NCBI RefSeq assembly: GCF_016464305.1
Contig: NZ_JAEIOJ010000018.1
Span: forward strand, 1-64,000
Source: Umezawaea beigongshangensis
GTDB lineage: Bacteria; Actinomycetota; Actinomycetes; Mycobacteriales; Pseudonocardiaceae
Length of the DNA: 64,000 nucleotides
Direction of reading: 5' to 3'
The position numbers were made by a program, and so were the translations under genes. Positions 53,414 to 60,805 of the stretch are shown one piece after another (within the stretch, counting starts at the first letter, position 1; each line of letters opens with the position of its first letter). The notes under the pieces are model-generated. The model had not been told where the DNA came from and did no database searches. It saw nothing but the letters and a program-made list of their open reading frames with translations.

Positions 53414-53506
53414 GTGAACATCGGCAGGAGGTCCGGGGGGACTTCGTGGAACGGCGATCCGTCGCGATCGAGAATCGCTGACGGAGAACACGTCCACCCG
53501 CGCTGA
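53414..53506 (+). CDS. Possible 30-residue peptide
   Basis: A GTG-started 30-codon ORF with a GAGAGGGGGG site 5 bases upstream, following a promoter and followed 85 bases later by a hairpin. The peptide is basic and glycine/serine-rich (RRSGGTSWNGDPSRSR). It has no signal peptide or known family. The arrangement suggests an expressed small peptide or a regulated small RNA, but the coding evidence is thin. Confidence 0.3.
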   Translation: MNIGRRSGGTSWNGDPSRSRIADGEHVHPR

Positions 53507-53590
53507 CGCACATTGATTCGTCGATCGGCGATGGTGGTGTGAAACGGCGCCGTTCTTGTCGGGAATTCGGCGGAACGGTCCGTCGGGGGT

Positions 53591-53621
53591 GTGACGCGCA
53601 CTCGTCTCCGGTGCGCGTCAC
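53591..53621 (+). terminator. Hairpin terminator after small ORF
   Basis: A perfect 11-bp stem (53591-53601 with 53611-53621) and 9-base loop in the gap upstream of the DUF4383 gene. It could end a transcript from the promoter at 53354. Confidence 0.65.
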
Positions 53622-53716
53622 CGCCCGGTCCTCACGGGGTGGGCCGGGCGACCCCCAGCACGTGCTCGGCGACTCGCCACCCAGGTGAACAGTGGTCCCC
53701 CCGGTGGTGGAACGGT

Positions 53717-53742
53717 GTTTGCGAGCGTGGTCACCCGGGTAC
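53717..53742 (+). promoter_or_regulatory. SigB/SigF-like promoter, DUF4383 gene 2
   Basis: GTTT (53717-53720), 16 bases, then GGGTAC (53737-53742) is the best consensus match of the set. The leader to the ATG at 53799 would be about 50 bases. Confidence 0.72.
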
Positions 53743-53798
53743 TCGGCGTGGTGTCGCGGGCCCGGCTGGCGGGCTCGTGATTCCCACGGGAGGGCGTC

Positions 53799-54440
53799 AT
53801 GAGCCACTCGACCGCCGGTCGTGTTCGTGTCCGAGTCGCCGGCCTCCAGCCCGCCCAGGTGCTGGCTGGACTGGCGGGCATCGCGTTCGTCGTGATCGGC
53901 GTCGCCGGTTTCGTGCGCACGGGATTCGGGGAGTTCACCGGCGAGCACCACGCGACACTGCTCGGATTCGCCATCAACCCGCTGCACAACGTGGTCCACC
54001 TCGCCCTCGGTGTGCTCGGTCTTCTGATGTCCACCGGATCCGGACTGGCGCGCACCTACGGCTGGATCTTGTTCCTGGGCTACGGCGCCGCGTTCGTGTG
54101 GGGGCTGATGCTCGACGGCATCATCTCCACCAATCCGGTGTCCGGTCTGGGCAATCCGCTGAACCTCAACTCCGCCGACACGTGGCTGCACCTCGGCTTC
54201 GCGGCGCTCGGCCTGCTGATCGCCGTGCTGCCCGCGCGCCGCAAGATCGTTCCGATCGACGCGCCCGCCGAGCCGGCCACCCGGACCGCTCCGGAGGAGA
54301 CCGCGGACCGCACCGCCCCGCTGCACACCGGGGAGAACGCCCACCGCGACAGCTCGATCCGCGACGGTGCCACCCGCGAGGAGCCGCTCACCGAGCAGGT
54401 CCCCACCCACCGGAGCACCCGGCACCCCCACAACTCCTGA
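53799..54440 (+). CDS. DUF4383 membrane protein 2
   Basis: A 213-residue membrane protein with four helices (about 18-40, 60-80, 88-108, 127-145) and the DUF4383 motif NPLHNVVHLALG near 66-77. The C-terminal 60 residues are a polar, Thr/Glu-rich tail. The ATG at 53799 has GGGAGGG upstream. It is a paralogue of the gene at 39836, also inside the stress-sigma region. Confidence 0.9.
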   Translation: MSHSTAGRVRVRVAGLQPAQVLAGLAGIAFVVIGVAGFVRTGFGEFTGEHHATLLGFAINPLHNVVHLALGVLGLLMSTGSGLARTYGWILFLGYGAAFVWGLMLDGIISTNPVSGLGNPLNLNSADTWLHLGFAALGLLIAVLPARRKIVPIDAPAEPATRTAPEETADRTAPLHTGENAHRDSSIRDGATREEPLTEQVPTHRSTRHPHNS

Positions 54441-54566
54441 TCCACCGGTCGAGCGTTCGGGACACGGCAGCGGTCCGGCCGTGTCCCGAACGCGTCTCGC
54501 GGTGCCCGGCCGCTCGACGCGCATCGCTGGCGCGGGAGGATCGCGAGGACTGGCATCCTGGGGCCG

Positions 54567-55271
54567 GTGTCGACCAACGAGATCCTGGACCGCCTCGCCG
54601 AACTGGCCGGTGGTGAGAACGCGGCCGTGGCGTGGGCCACCGGCCTGCTGGCCCTGCTCGGCGTGGTCGTGCACGGCGTCTGGCGGTACAGCCGCAACGT
54701 CGTCACCATCGCCCACGAGGGCGGGCACGCGCTGTTCGCCCTGCTGTCCGGACGGCGGCTGTCCGGCGTCCGCCTGCACTCCGACACCTCCGGCGTGACC
54801 GTGTCCGCCGGACGGCCCACCGGGCCGGGCATGGTGGTGACCGCGTTCGCCGGGTACGTCACGCCGTCGCTGCTGGGCCTGGGCGCGGCCGCGCTCGCGT
54901 CGAACGGGCAGGTGCGGCTGCTGCTCTGGATCAGCATCGGCTTCCTCGCCGCGATGCTCGTGGTGATCCGCAACGTCTTCGGCGTGATCTCCGTCGTCGC
55001 CACGGGCGCGATCGTGTTCGTCGTGTCGTTCTACGCCGACCCGCCGTGGCAGGCCGCCTTCGCCTCGCTGTTCAGCTGGTTCCTGCTCCTCGGCGGTGTG
55101 AAACCGGTCGGCGAGCTCCAGCGCAAGCGCCGCCGAGGACGCGCTCCCGACTCCGACGCGGACCAGCTCGCCCGGCTGACCCGCGTGCCCGGCCTGCTCT
55201 GGGTGGCGCTGTTCGGCGCGATCTCCCTGGGCGCCCTGTTCCTGGGCGGCGGTCTCCTGCTCTCCCGGTAG
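54567..55271 (+). CDS. M50B family membrane metalloprotease
   Basis: A 234-residue M50-like protease with about six helices. The zinc motif H50-E51-x2-H54 (AHEGGHALFALLSG) lies at the end of the first helix. The sequence GRRLSGVRLHSDTSGVT that follows is typical of the peptidase M50B group. The LDG-type second motif of classical site-2 proteases is not obvious. It probably cleaves inside the membrane, but its substrate is unknown; the nearby membrane anti-sigma is a candidate by location only. GTG start, likely leaderless. Confidence 0.87.
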   Translation: MSTNEILDRLAELAGGENAAVAWATGLLALLGVVVHGVWRYSRNVVTIAHEGGHALFALLSGRRLSGVRLHSDTSGVTVSAGRPTGPGMVVTAFAGYVTPSLLGLGAAALASNGQVRLLLWISIGFLAAMLVVIRNVFGVISVVATGAIVFVVSFYADPPWQAAFASLFSWFLLLGGVKPVGELQRKRRRGRAPDSDADQLARLTRVPGLLWVALFGAISLGALFLGGGLLLSR

Positions 55272-55275
55272 TCCG

Positions 55276-55300
55276 GTTGATCTTCGGCGCGGGTGGGTAG
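55276..55300 (+). promoter_or_regulatory. SigB/SigF-like promoter, DUF5709 gene
   Basis: GTTG (55276-55279), 15 bases, then GGGTAG (55295-55300). Transcription would start just before the ATG at 55310 or 55316, favouring a nearly leaderless message. Confidence 0.55.
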
Positions 55301-55309
55301 ACGAGGCGC

Positions 55310-55705
55310 ATGGTCATGAACGACATCCCCACGCCCGACAGCCCGCAGGACGCGGGAGGACCCGACTCCGTCGAGGACGACGCCTCGGCGCTCTCGGCCG
55401 CGGAGTTCGTCGACGAGGAGGTGCTGGGCGTCGACGACCCGGAGGACGTCATGGACCCGGCCGAGCACTGGTCGGCCGCCACCCGGTTCGGCACCACGGC
55501 GAACGAGCAGCGCACGGGGGAGACCCTGGACGACAAGCTGGCCGAGGAGGTGCCGGACGTCGTGCCGGAGGACTCCGCGCGCCCGCCGGTCGCGAGCACC
55601 CCGCTGGAGGAGCTGGACCAGACCGTGGACGAGCCGATCGACGACCCCTTGGACGACGTCGACCTCGATCCCGTCGTGGAGGACCGCCGGGCGTCGATCG
55701 AGTGA
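55310..55705 (+). CDS. DUF5709 acidic protein
   Basis: A 131-residue very acidic cytoplasmic protein of the DUF5709 type, with short repeated motifs (DEEVLGVDDPEDVMDPAEHWSA near 34) and a disordered C-terminus. Function is unknown. ATG at 55310 and ATG at 55316 are both possible starts, the second with better spacing from GAGG. Confidence 0.8.
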   Translation: MVMNDIPTPDSPQDAGGPDSVEDDASALSAAEFVDEEVLGVDDPEDVMDPAEHWSAATRFGTTANEQRTGETLDDKLAEEVPDVVPEDSARPPVASTPLEELDQTVDEPIDDPLDDVDLDPVVEDRRASIE

Positions 55706-55742
55706 TGGTTGTCAAGTCGGGGAGAAAACCGGTGGTGGTGAG

Positions 55743-55769
55743 GTTTGCTCCTCCGGAGGGTGCGGGTAC
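55743..55769 (+). promoter_or_regulatory. SigB/SigF-like promoter, WhiB gene
   Basis: GTTT (55743-55746), 17 bases, then GGGTAC (55764-55769), with a leader of about 30 bases. A vegetative alternative (TTGCTC-N16-TACGCC at 55745-55772) overlaps it, so dual control is possible. Confidence 0.6.
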
Positions 55770-55805
55770 GCCGTGATCAGAGGCAACCAGTCCTAGGAGA
55801 TCACG

Positions 55806-56114
55806 ATGACCAGCACCACCCGTCTCCCCAAGCCCGTGTCCGAGTCCTGGGACTGGCAGATGGACGGCCTGTGCCGAGGGCAGAACAGCGCCGTGTTCTT
55901 CCACCCGGACAACGAGCGCGGTTCCGCTCGCAGCGCCCGCGAGTCCAGGGCCAAGGAGATCTGCAACCACTGCCCGGTGCTCGCCCAGTGCCGTTCTCAC
56001 GCGCTGGAGGCGCAGGAGCCCTACGGCGTCTGGGGAGGCATGGGCGAGGACGAGCGCCGTCGGCTCATCGCCTCGTCCCGGCGTCGCCTCAGGACGGTCA
56101 CGACGATGCAGTGA
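55806..56114 (+). CDS. WhiB-family iron-sulfur regulator
   Basis: A 102-residue Wbl protein. Cysteines C23, C53, C56 and C62 should hold a 4Fe-4S cluster, followed by the GVWGG turn at 74-78 and a basic C-terminal tail for DNA binding. FFHPDNERGSARSAR and EPYGVWGG resemble the WhiB3/WhiD branch rather than WhiB1 or WhiB2. The ATG at 55806 has AGGAG 6 bases upstream. It converges with the second stress sigma gene and probably belongs to its regulon. Confidence 0.92.
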   Translation: MTSTTRLPKPVSESWDWQMDGLCRGQNSAVFFHPDNERGSARSARESRAKEICNHCPVLAQCRSHALEAQEPYGVWGGMGEDERRRLIASSRRRLRTVTTMQ

Positions 56115-56123
56115 CCGCCCCGC

Positions 56124-56145
56124 GGCGAACGCCGGGACGGGCGTT
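56124..56145. terminator. Bidirectional terminator, WhiB/sigma 2
   Basis: An 8-bp stem (56124-56131 with 56138-56145) with a 6-base loop lies between the convergent WhiB and sigma genes. Confidence 0.55.
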
Positions 56146-56147
56146 CG

Positions 56148-56948
56148 TCACTCCTCCAGCACGTCTCGCAGCTGGCGCAGCGTCTTCGCGAGCAGTCGCG
56201 ACACGTGCATCTGCGAGATACCGATCTTCTGCGCGATCTGCGTCTGCGTCATGTTCCCGAAGAACCGCATGACGACGATCTTGCGTTCTCTCTCCGGCAG
56301 CTGTTCCAGCAGCGGGTGCAACGCCTCCCGCTGCTCGATCATCTCCAGCTCCGGGTCCTCCTCGCCCAGCGTGCTGCCCAGCGAGATCGAGCTGTCCTCG
56401 TCGAGCAGCAGGTCGTCCAGCGACGAGCTGTGGTAGGCGTTGCCCGCCGCCAGTCCCTCGTGGACCTCCTCGCGGGTCAGCCCCAGGTGCTCGGCCAGCT
56501 CGCTGGGCGTCGGCGCCCGGCCGAGCTGCTGGGACAACCGCGACGACCCGCCGTTGATCGCCAGGTGCAGCTCCTTGAGCCGCCTGGGCATCCGCACCGA
56601 CCAGCTGGAGTCGCGGAAGTACTTCCGCACCTCGCCCATGATCGTCGGCACGGCGAACGACAGGAAGTCGCTGCCCCGCTCCGGGTCGAAGCGGTCCACC
56701 GCGTTGATCAGGCCGACCGTGGCCACCTGGACCAGGTCGTCGTAGGGCTCGCCCCGGTGTCCGAACCGTCGTGCGATGTGCTTGGCGACCGGCAGGTGCT
56801 CGGTCACCAGACGATCGCGCAGCGGCTCCCTGGCACGGTCGCCCGCGTCGAACGTGGCGAGTTCCGCGAACAGCGGTGCCAGGTGGTCGTAGTCACCGTG
56901 CGAACCGGATCCGGTGGGCCGCTTGGCGCCCTCGTCCGATCCCGTCAC
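56148..56948 (-). CDS. SigB/SigF-type sigma factor 2
   Basis: A 266-residue stress sigma factor with region 2 (DDLVQVATVGLINAVDRFD near 69), region 3 (APTPSELAEHLG near 143) and region 4 (MTQTQIAQKIGISQMHVSRLL near 232). It is paralogous to sigma 1 at 40328. GTG start overlapping the anti-sigma by 4 bases. Its operon has a SigB/SigF-like promoter, implying autoregulation or control by sigma 1. Confidence 0.93.
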   Translation of the reverse strand: MTGSDEGAKRPTGSGSHGDYDHLAPLFAELATFDAGDRAREPLRDRLVTEHLPVAKHIARRFGHRGEPYDDLVQVATVGLINAVDRFDPERGSDFLSFAVPTIMGEVRKYFRDSSWSVRMPRRLKELHLAINGGSSRLSQQLGRAPTPSELAEHLGLTREEVHEGLAAGNAYHSSSLDDLLLDEDSSISLGSTLGEEDPELEMIEQREALHPLLEQLPERERKIVVMRFFGNMTQTQIAQKIGISQMHVSRLLAKTLRQLRDVLEE

Positions 56949-57382
56949 TCATTCACCGTCCCCGCAGACCGCTTCACGAGGTCGATGTGGACCACGAACC
57001 GGTCGTCGTCCGGTGCCACCCAGGTGGACACCGAGTCCACCAGCGCCGACAGCACGCGCCAGCCGAAGCTGTCCCTGTCCGGCGGGGCGGACCCCTCCGA
57101 CGTGGCCTTCGTGGAAACCTGCACCGCCCCGTCGACGACGACGAACTGGCAGCTCAGCACCGTCTCCGGCACCGCCATCTCGATCAGCGTGGAGCACGCC
57201 TCGTCGACGGCCAGCTTGAGGTCCTCGATGGAGTCCAGGTCGAAGTCCTGCCTCATCGCCATGTCCGCCGCGACCGCTCGCACGATCGACAGCTGCGTCG
57301 GATTCGCAGCCATGCGGAGCTCGACCCCCTGCAGCACGTTGCCTGACTCGCCGCTGTGCGGCTCAGCTTGCGACACGCTCAC
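56945..57382 (-). CDS. RsbW-like anti-sigma ATPase 2
   Basis: A 145-residue GHKL-fold anti-sigma kinase with an intact N-box AVDEACS (E61), unlike its paralogue at 41065. It should bind its cognate sigma and be released by an unphosphorylated STAS protein, which it can phosphorylate. GTG start at 57382 with AGGAAC upstream. The STAS protein encoded 400 bases upstream is the likely antagonist. Confidence 0.92.
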   Translation of the reverse strand: MSVSQAEPHSGESGNVLQGVELRMAANPTQLSIVRAVAADMAMRQDFDLDSIEDLKLAVDEACSTLIEMAVPETVLSCQFVVVDGAVQVSTKATSEGSAPPDRDSFGWRVLSALVDSVSTWVAPDDDRFVVHIDLVKRSAGTVNE

Positions 57383-57422
57383 CTCGTAGTCCGTTCCTGT
57401 TGGGCCAGCTCTGACGCTAGCG

Positions 57423-57448
57423 GTACCCGGAATGATCGCTCCTCACAC
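57423..57448 (-). promoter_or_regulatory. SigB/SigF-like promoter, sigma operon 2
   Basis: On the minus strand, GTGT (57448-57445), 16 bases, then GGGTAC (57428-57423), giving a leader of about 34 bases. Confidence 0.65.
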
Positions 57449-57782
57449 GTGTGACGAGGTCACCGGCGTGGGTGCCGGGAGGAGTCCGCCCTCGTGGAAC
57501 ACCGGCGGTCGTCTCCCCCGCGGGGAGAGGAGGGCCGTGACGGACGACGGGACGGGTGCGGACCGGGCCGAGGACGGCCGGGCACCGAGCGCGTCGCCGA
57601 ACTCGCCGTCCAGCACGCCACGAGCGACCCCCGACCGGCCGTGCGCGGCGCTCGTGGAGGAACCGCGTGGGGTGGTGGTGCGGGGAGAGGTCCCGGCGCG
57701 CGACGGGCGGGCCGCGACCGTGTGCGCCGGACCGCCGACGTCCACGAGGTCCGACCCCGCGACCGGCGACGGCCCGGTGCCG
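57449..57782. other. Gene-free stretch between anti-sigma 2 and STAS 2
   Basis: ORFs exist on both strands but have arginine/proline-rich compositions typical of frame shadows in GC-rich DNA and no recognisable domain. A GTG ORF with a GGAGAGGAGGG site starts at 57538 and runs on through the antisense of the STAS gene. I see nothing convincing. It may be decayed coding sequence. Confidence 0.4.
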
Positions 57783-58214
57783 CTACCGCTGAGCCGCGAG
57801 GGCCTCGTCCACGGTCGGGAAGACGCTGAAGACGTCGCCGAGACCCGTGGCGATCAGCGGCCGGGTGACCGCGCGGTCCTCCGCGACCACGGAGAACGCG
57901 GTGCCGCGGTGCTCGCTCTGCTGGAGCGCCTCGACGAGCACGGCCAGCCCGGCCGAGCCGAGGAACCTGACGCGGGTCATGTCGAGCACCAGCACGGTGC
58001 TGCCGTCGAGCTGCGCGCGGACGGCGGAACGGAGCTCCGGCGCGGACACCATGTCGATCTCACCACCGACCGACACCACCGAGACCCCGTCACCGCGGTC
58101 GTCCACGACGACGTCGATGGTCTGCTCGGCTCGTGCGTTCGCACCCACCGGGTCCACCTCGGCGGGGGTGGTGGCTCCGCTCGTCGACACGACGTCCGGA
58201 TCCTGAACCGTCAC
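57783..58214 (-). CDS. STAS-domain anti-anti-sigma protein 2
   Basis: A 143-residue STAS protein with a 30-residue disordered start, GGEIDMVSAPEL near 50 and the phosphorylation-site region VRFLGSAGLAVLVEAL near 82. It is paralogous to the protein at 37065. GTG start at 58214 with GGGAGAA upstream. Position next to anti-sigma 2 suggests a full partner-switching trio: STAS protein, anti-sigma, sigma. Confidence 0.92.
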   Translation of the reverse strand: MTVQDPDVVSTSGATTPAEVDPVGANARAEQTIDVVVDDRGDGVSVVSVGGEIDMVSAPELRSAVRAQLDGSTVLVLDMTRVRFLGSAGLAVLVEALQQSEHRGTAFSVVAEDRAVTRPLIATGLGDVFSVFPTVDEALAAQR

Positions 58215-58856
58215 GAGTTCTCCCTACTTCTCCGTGATGAAGCGTGAGGTGGGGAGCCCGACCTGTGCGGAACGGGCGTGACACGCCCGTGCAGCGGAAC
58301 GCGACAACTCCTCGCGAGCCGGAACTCCCCGGCGCGGCTGTTGGCTCAACCGCTGCGGCGTCAACGGTACGGACGCGGTTGCGGGGCCACAAGCCGGACG
58401 GGCCGGTGGTGGCCGTCTCGTGACAGCACCGCGAGCGCGGCGGTGACCCGCGCCGCCGCCCGCCGTCGTGTCCGGCGGGGGGTCCGCGCCGGGAGGAGCC
58501 CGTCGCGCGCGGCGCCGCTCGCCGCCGGGAACGGTGCCACCACCTCCGCCGCCGAGCGCGCAGCATCCGGCCAGGCGACACCTCTGACCAGCCCTTTTCG
58601 CGAAGATGATCAGTCCGGGTGTAGTGCGTCACCCGATGTGCGGTGTTCGACGCACGGTGAGCGGTCGATCGCGGCGGGCTTTGTCACCCGTCCGGCGTTC
58701 ATCCGGGGTCCACCTACGTGCCATCGGGCGACGGTAGCCACCCGATGGTCGAACGAGGGGCGGATCGAGGGGGTGTCCCAGCTCACCGTGGCGGAGAATT
58801 TCCCCCGGAGCACCGCCGCGGTCCGCGGCGACACCACGCGGAGGGATCGAACCGAG
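58215..58856. other. Gene-poor stretch upstream of 58857
   Basis: No convincing gene is visible. A near-perfect palindrome, ACGGGCGT-GAC-ACGCCCGT at 58272-58290, could be an operator or weak terminator. The remaining ORFs have shadow-like composition. Confidence 0.4.
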
Positions 58857-59075
58857 ATGAGCGTCGACACCGAGACCGGGTACGAGATCGTGTCCCCGGC
58901 ACCCGACGCGGCGCTGCCCACCGCGCCGTGCAGCGTCGTGTGGAGTCACGGTCACGCCTACGTCCTGGAGGGCTTCCGCGCCCGCTGGGTCGGCGTCGAC
59001 GACCGCGGCCGTCCCCAGGCCTTCAGCGGTGCCGACCTCCAGCGCAGGGGCTGGACCCGCACCCGCTGCCGCTGA
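58857..59075 (+). CDS. Small unknown protein
   Basis: A 72-residue protein from ATG 58857, with GGAGG 12 bases upstream. It contains SVVWSHGHAYVLEGFRARWVGVDDRG, suggesting a small beta-rich fold, and a basic C-terminal RGWTRTRCR. No known family is recognised. It ends 45 bases before the phosphatidyltransferase gene. Confidence 0.6.
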   Translation: MSVDTETGYEIVSPAPDAALPTAPCSVVWSHGHAYVLEGFRARWVGVDDRGRPQAFSGADLQRRGWTRTRCR

Positions 59076-59120
59076 GCCCTACGATTCCCGCACCACACCA
59101 GTCGCGGGAGCCGGGGGCCG

Positions 59121-59738
59121 ATGAACACGGAGCAGGGCGTCGAGGAGCCGGTGGACCGCTGGCTCACGGTGCCCAACGCGCTGAGCGTGCTGCGCCTGGC
59201 CGGTGTGCCCCTGTTCCTCTACCTGCTGCTCGGCCCGGAGGCCGACGGGTGGGCCGTGCTCGTGCTGGTCCTGGCCGGCTTCTCCGACTGGCTCGACGGC
59301 AAGCTCGCCCGCTGGCTGGACCAGACCAGCCGCCTCGGCGCGCTGCTCGACCCGGCCGCCGACCGCCTCTACATCTTCTCGACGCTGCTGGCCTTCGTCC
59401 TGCGCGACATCGTCCCCTGGTGGGTCGCCGCCGGGCTGATCGGCCGCGAACTGGTGGTCGGCGTGTTCCTCCTGCTGCTGCGCCGCGCCGGGTACGGGCC
59501 GTTCGAGGTCAACTACGTGGGCAAGGCCGCGACCTTCAACCTGCTGTACGCCTTCCCGCTGCTGCTGCTGGCGGGAGGCGACTCGACCGCGGCCGAGATC
59601 GCGCGGCCGATCGCCTACGCCTTCATGCTGTGGGGCGGGGCCCTCTACCTCTGGTCGGCCGCCCTGTACGTCTACCAGGGCGTCCGCGCCCTCGCGGAGG
59701 CGCGCGGAGGTGCTGGCCGGGAGGTGGCCGGTGCCTGA
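59121..59738 (+). CDS. CDP-alcohol phosphatidyltransferase (PgsA2-like)
   Basis: A 205-residue membrane enzyme with about six helices. The complete family motif D59-G-x2-A63-R64-x8-G73-x3-D77-x3-D81 binds metal and CDP-diacylglycerol. Order before gcvH and garA matches Rv1822 (PgsA2), which may make phosphatidylglycerophosphate or cardiolipin. The substrate alcohol cannot be told. ATG start at 59121. Confidence 0.92.
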   Translation: MNTEQGVEEPVDRWLTVPNALSVLRLAGVPLFLYLLLGPEADGWAVLVLVLAGFSDWLDGKLARWLDQTSRLGALLDPAADRLYIFSTLLAFVLRDIVPWWVAAGLIGRELVVGVFLLLLRRAGYGPFEVNYVGKAATFNLLYAFPLLLLAGGDSTAAEIARPIAYAFMLWGGALYLWSAALYVYQGVRALAEARGGAGREVAGA

Positions 59739-59843
59739 ACGGACGACCCCGCGTGGGAAGATCACGGCAGCTGGCCACCGCTGCACGCTCGACCGATCCG
59801 GACGGGCGGGGAAGTCCACCATCGATCAAGGAGTGCGCTGAAG

Positions 59844-60227
59844 GTGATTCCCGAGGAGCTCAAGTACACCGAGGAGCACGAGTGGGTGCTGCGCACGGGC
59901 GACGACACGGTGCGCGTCGGCATCACCGACTACGCCCAGGAGCAGCTCGGTGACGTCGTCTTCGTCCAGCTCCCCGAGCTGGGGGAGAAGGTGACCGTCG
60001 GGCAGGTGCTCGGCGAGGTCGAGTCGACCAAGAGCGTGTCCGACATCTACGCCCCGCTCGTGGGCGAGGTGGTGGCGCGCAACGACTCCCTCGACCAGCA
60101 GCCCGAGCTGGTCAACTCGGACCCGTACGGCGAGGGCTGGATGGTGGAGCTCCGCCTGGCAGACCCCGCGGAGGTCGACGGACTGCTCGACGCGTCCGCG
60201 TACCAGGAGCTGGCGGCTCAGGCGTGA
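59844..60227 (+). CDS. gcvH: Glycine cleavage system H protein
   Basis: A 127-residue lipoyl carrier of the glycine cleavage system. The lipoylated lysine is K63 in ESTKSVSDIY. It shuttles the aminomethyl group between GcvP and GcvT. GTG start at 59844 with AAGGAG 10 bases upstream. gcvP lies 3.3 kb downstream. gcvT is not in the window. Confidence 0.96.
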   Translation: MIPEELKYTEEHEWVLRTGDDTVRVGITDYAQEQLGDVVFVQLPELGEKVTVGQVLGEVESTKSVSDIYAPLVGEVVARNDSLDQQPELVNSDPYGEGWMVELRLADPAEVDGLLDASAYQELAAQA

Positions 60228-60340
60228 CGACGATCTTCCGGCGACTCCTCGACCGACTGGGGAGCCGCTCCTCGGGTGCCGGTCCTGGCACGATAGGTTC
60301 TAGTGGTCTCGACGGTTCCAGCAGCAGGAGGAGAGCTCAG

Positions 60341-60805
60341 GTGAGCACGAACGACGGGCCAGGCGTTCCGCCGGAGCAGTCCCCGGAGCGGACCTCCGTT
60401 TTCCGGGCGGACTTCCTCGCAGAGGTCGAGGGCGCCGAGGCGCCCGCGCAGGAGCCGGCGGTCGCCGGTGTCGACGCACTGCCTGCCGGGTCCGCCCTGC
60501 TCGTGGTCAAGCGCGGCCCCAACGCGGGATCTCGTTTCCTGCTGGACCGCGACACCACCAGCGCCGGCCGCCACCCCGACAGCGACATCTTCCTCGACGA
60601 CGTGACGGTCTCCCGTCGCCACGCGGAGTTCCGCCGCGAGGGCGGGGAGTTCGTGGTGATCGACGTCGGCAGCCTCAACGGCACCTACGTCAACCGCGAG
60701 CCCGTCGACCAGGCCGTGCTGGCCAACGGTGACGAGGTCCAGATCGGCAAGTTCCGCCTGGTGTTCCTCACCGGTCCGGGGGCCGGGGGTCAGGGACCCC
60801 GGTGA
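60341..60805 (+). CDS. garA: GarA/OdhI-type FHA regulator
   Basis: A 154-residue FHA protein that, when unphosphorylated, inhibits 2-oxoglutarate dehydrogenase and regulates glutamate metabolism. The FHA domain at about 52-145 has R77 in SAGRHPDSD, S91 and H94 in SRRH, and N113 in SLNGTY, all expected for phosphothreonine binding. The N-terminal phospho-site reads E-R-T-S, with one threonine (T18) instead of ETTS. The GTG at 60341 has AGGAGGAG 7 bases upstream. It overlaps ftsR by 4 bases. Confidence 0.95.
   Translation: MSTNDGPGVPPEQSPERTSVFRADFLAEVEGAEAPAQEPAVAGVDALPAGSALLVVKRGPNAGSRFLLDRDTTSAGRHPDSDIFLDDVTVSRRHAEFRREGGEFVVIDVGSLNGTYVNREPVDQAVLANGDEVQIGKFRLVFLTGPGAGGQGPR

Noticed and set aside
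57538-58247. Plus-strand ORF with a good ribosome binding site before STAS 2
   Set aside because: Most of it is antisense to the STAS gene and the remainder has no domain.
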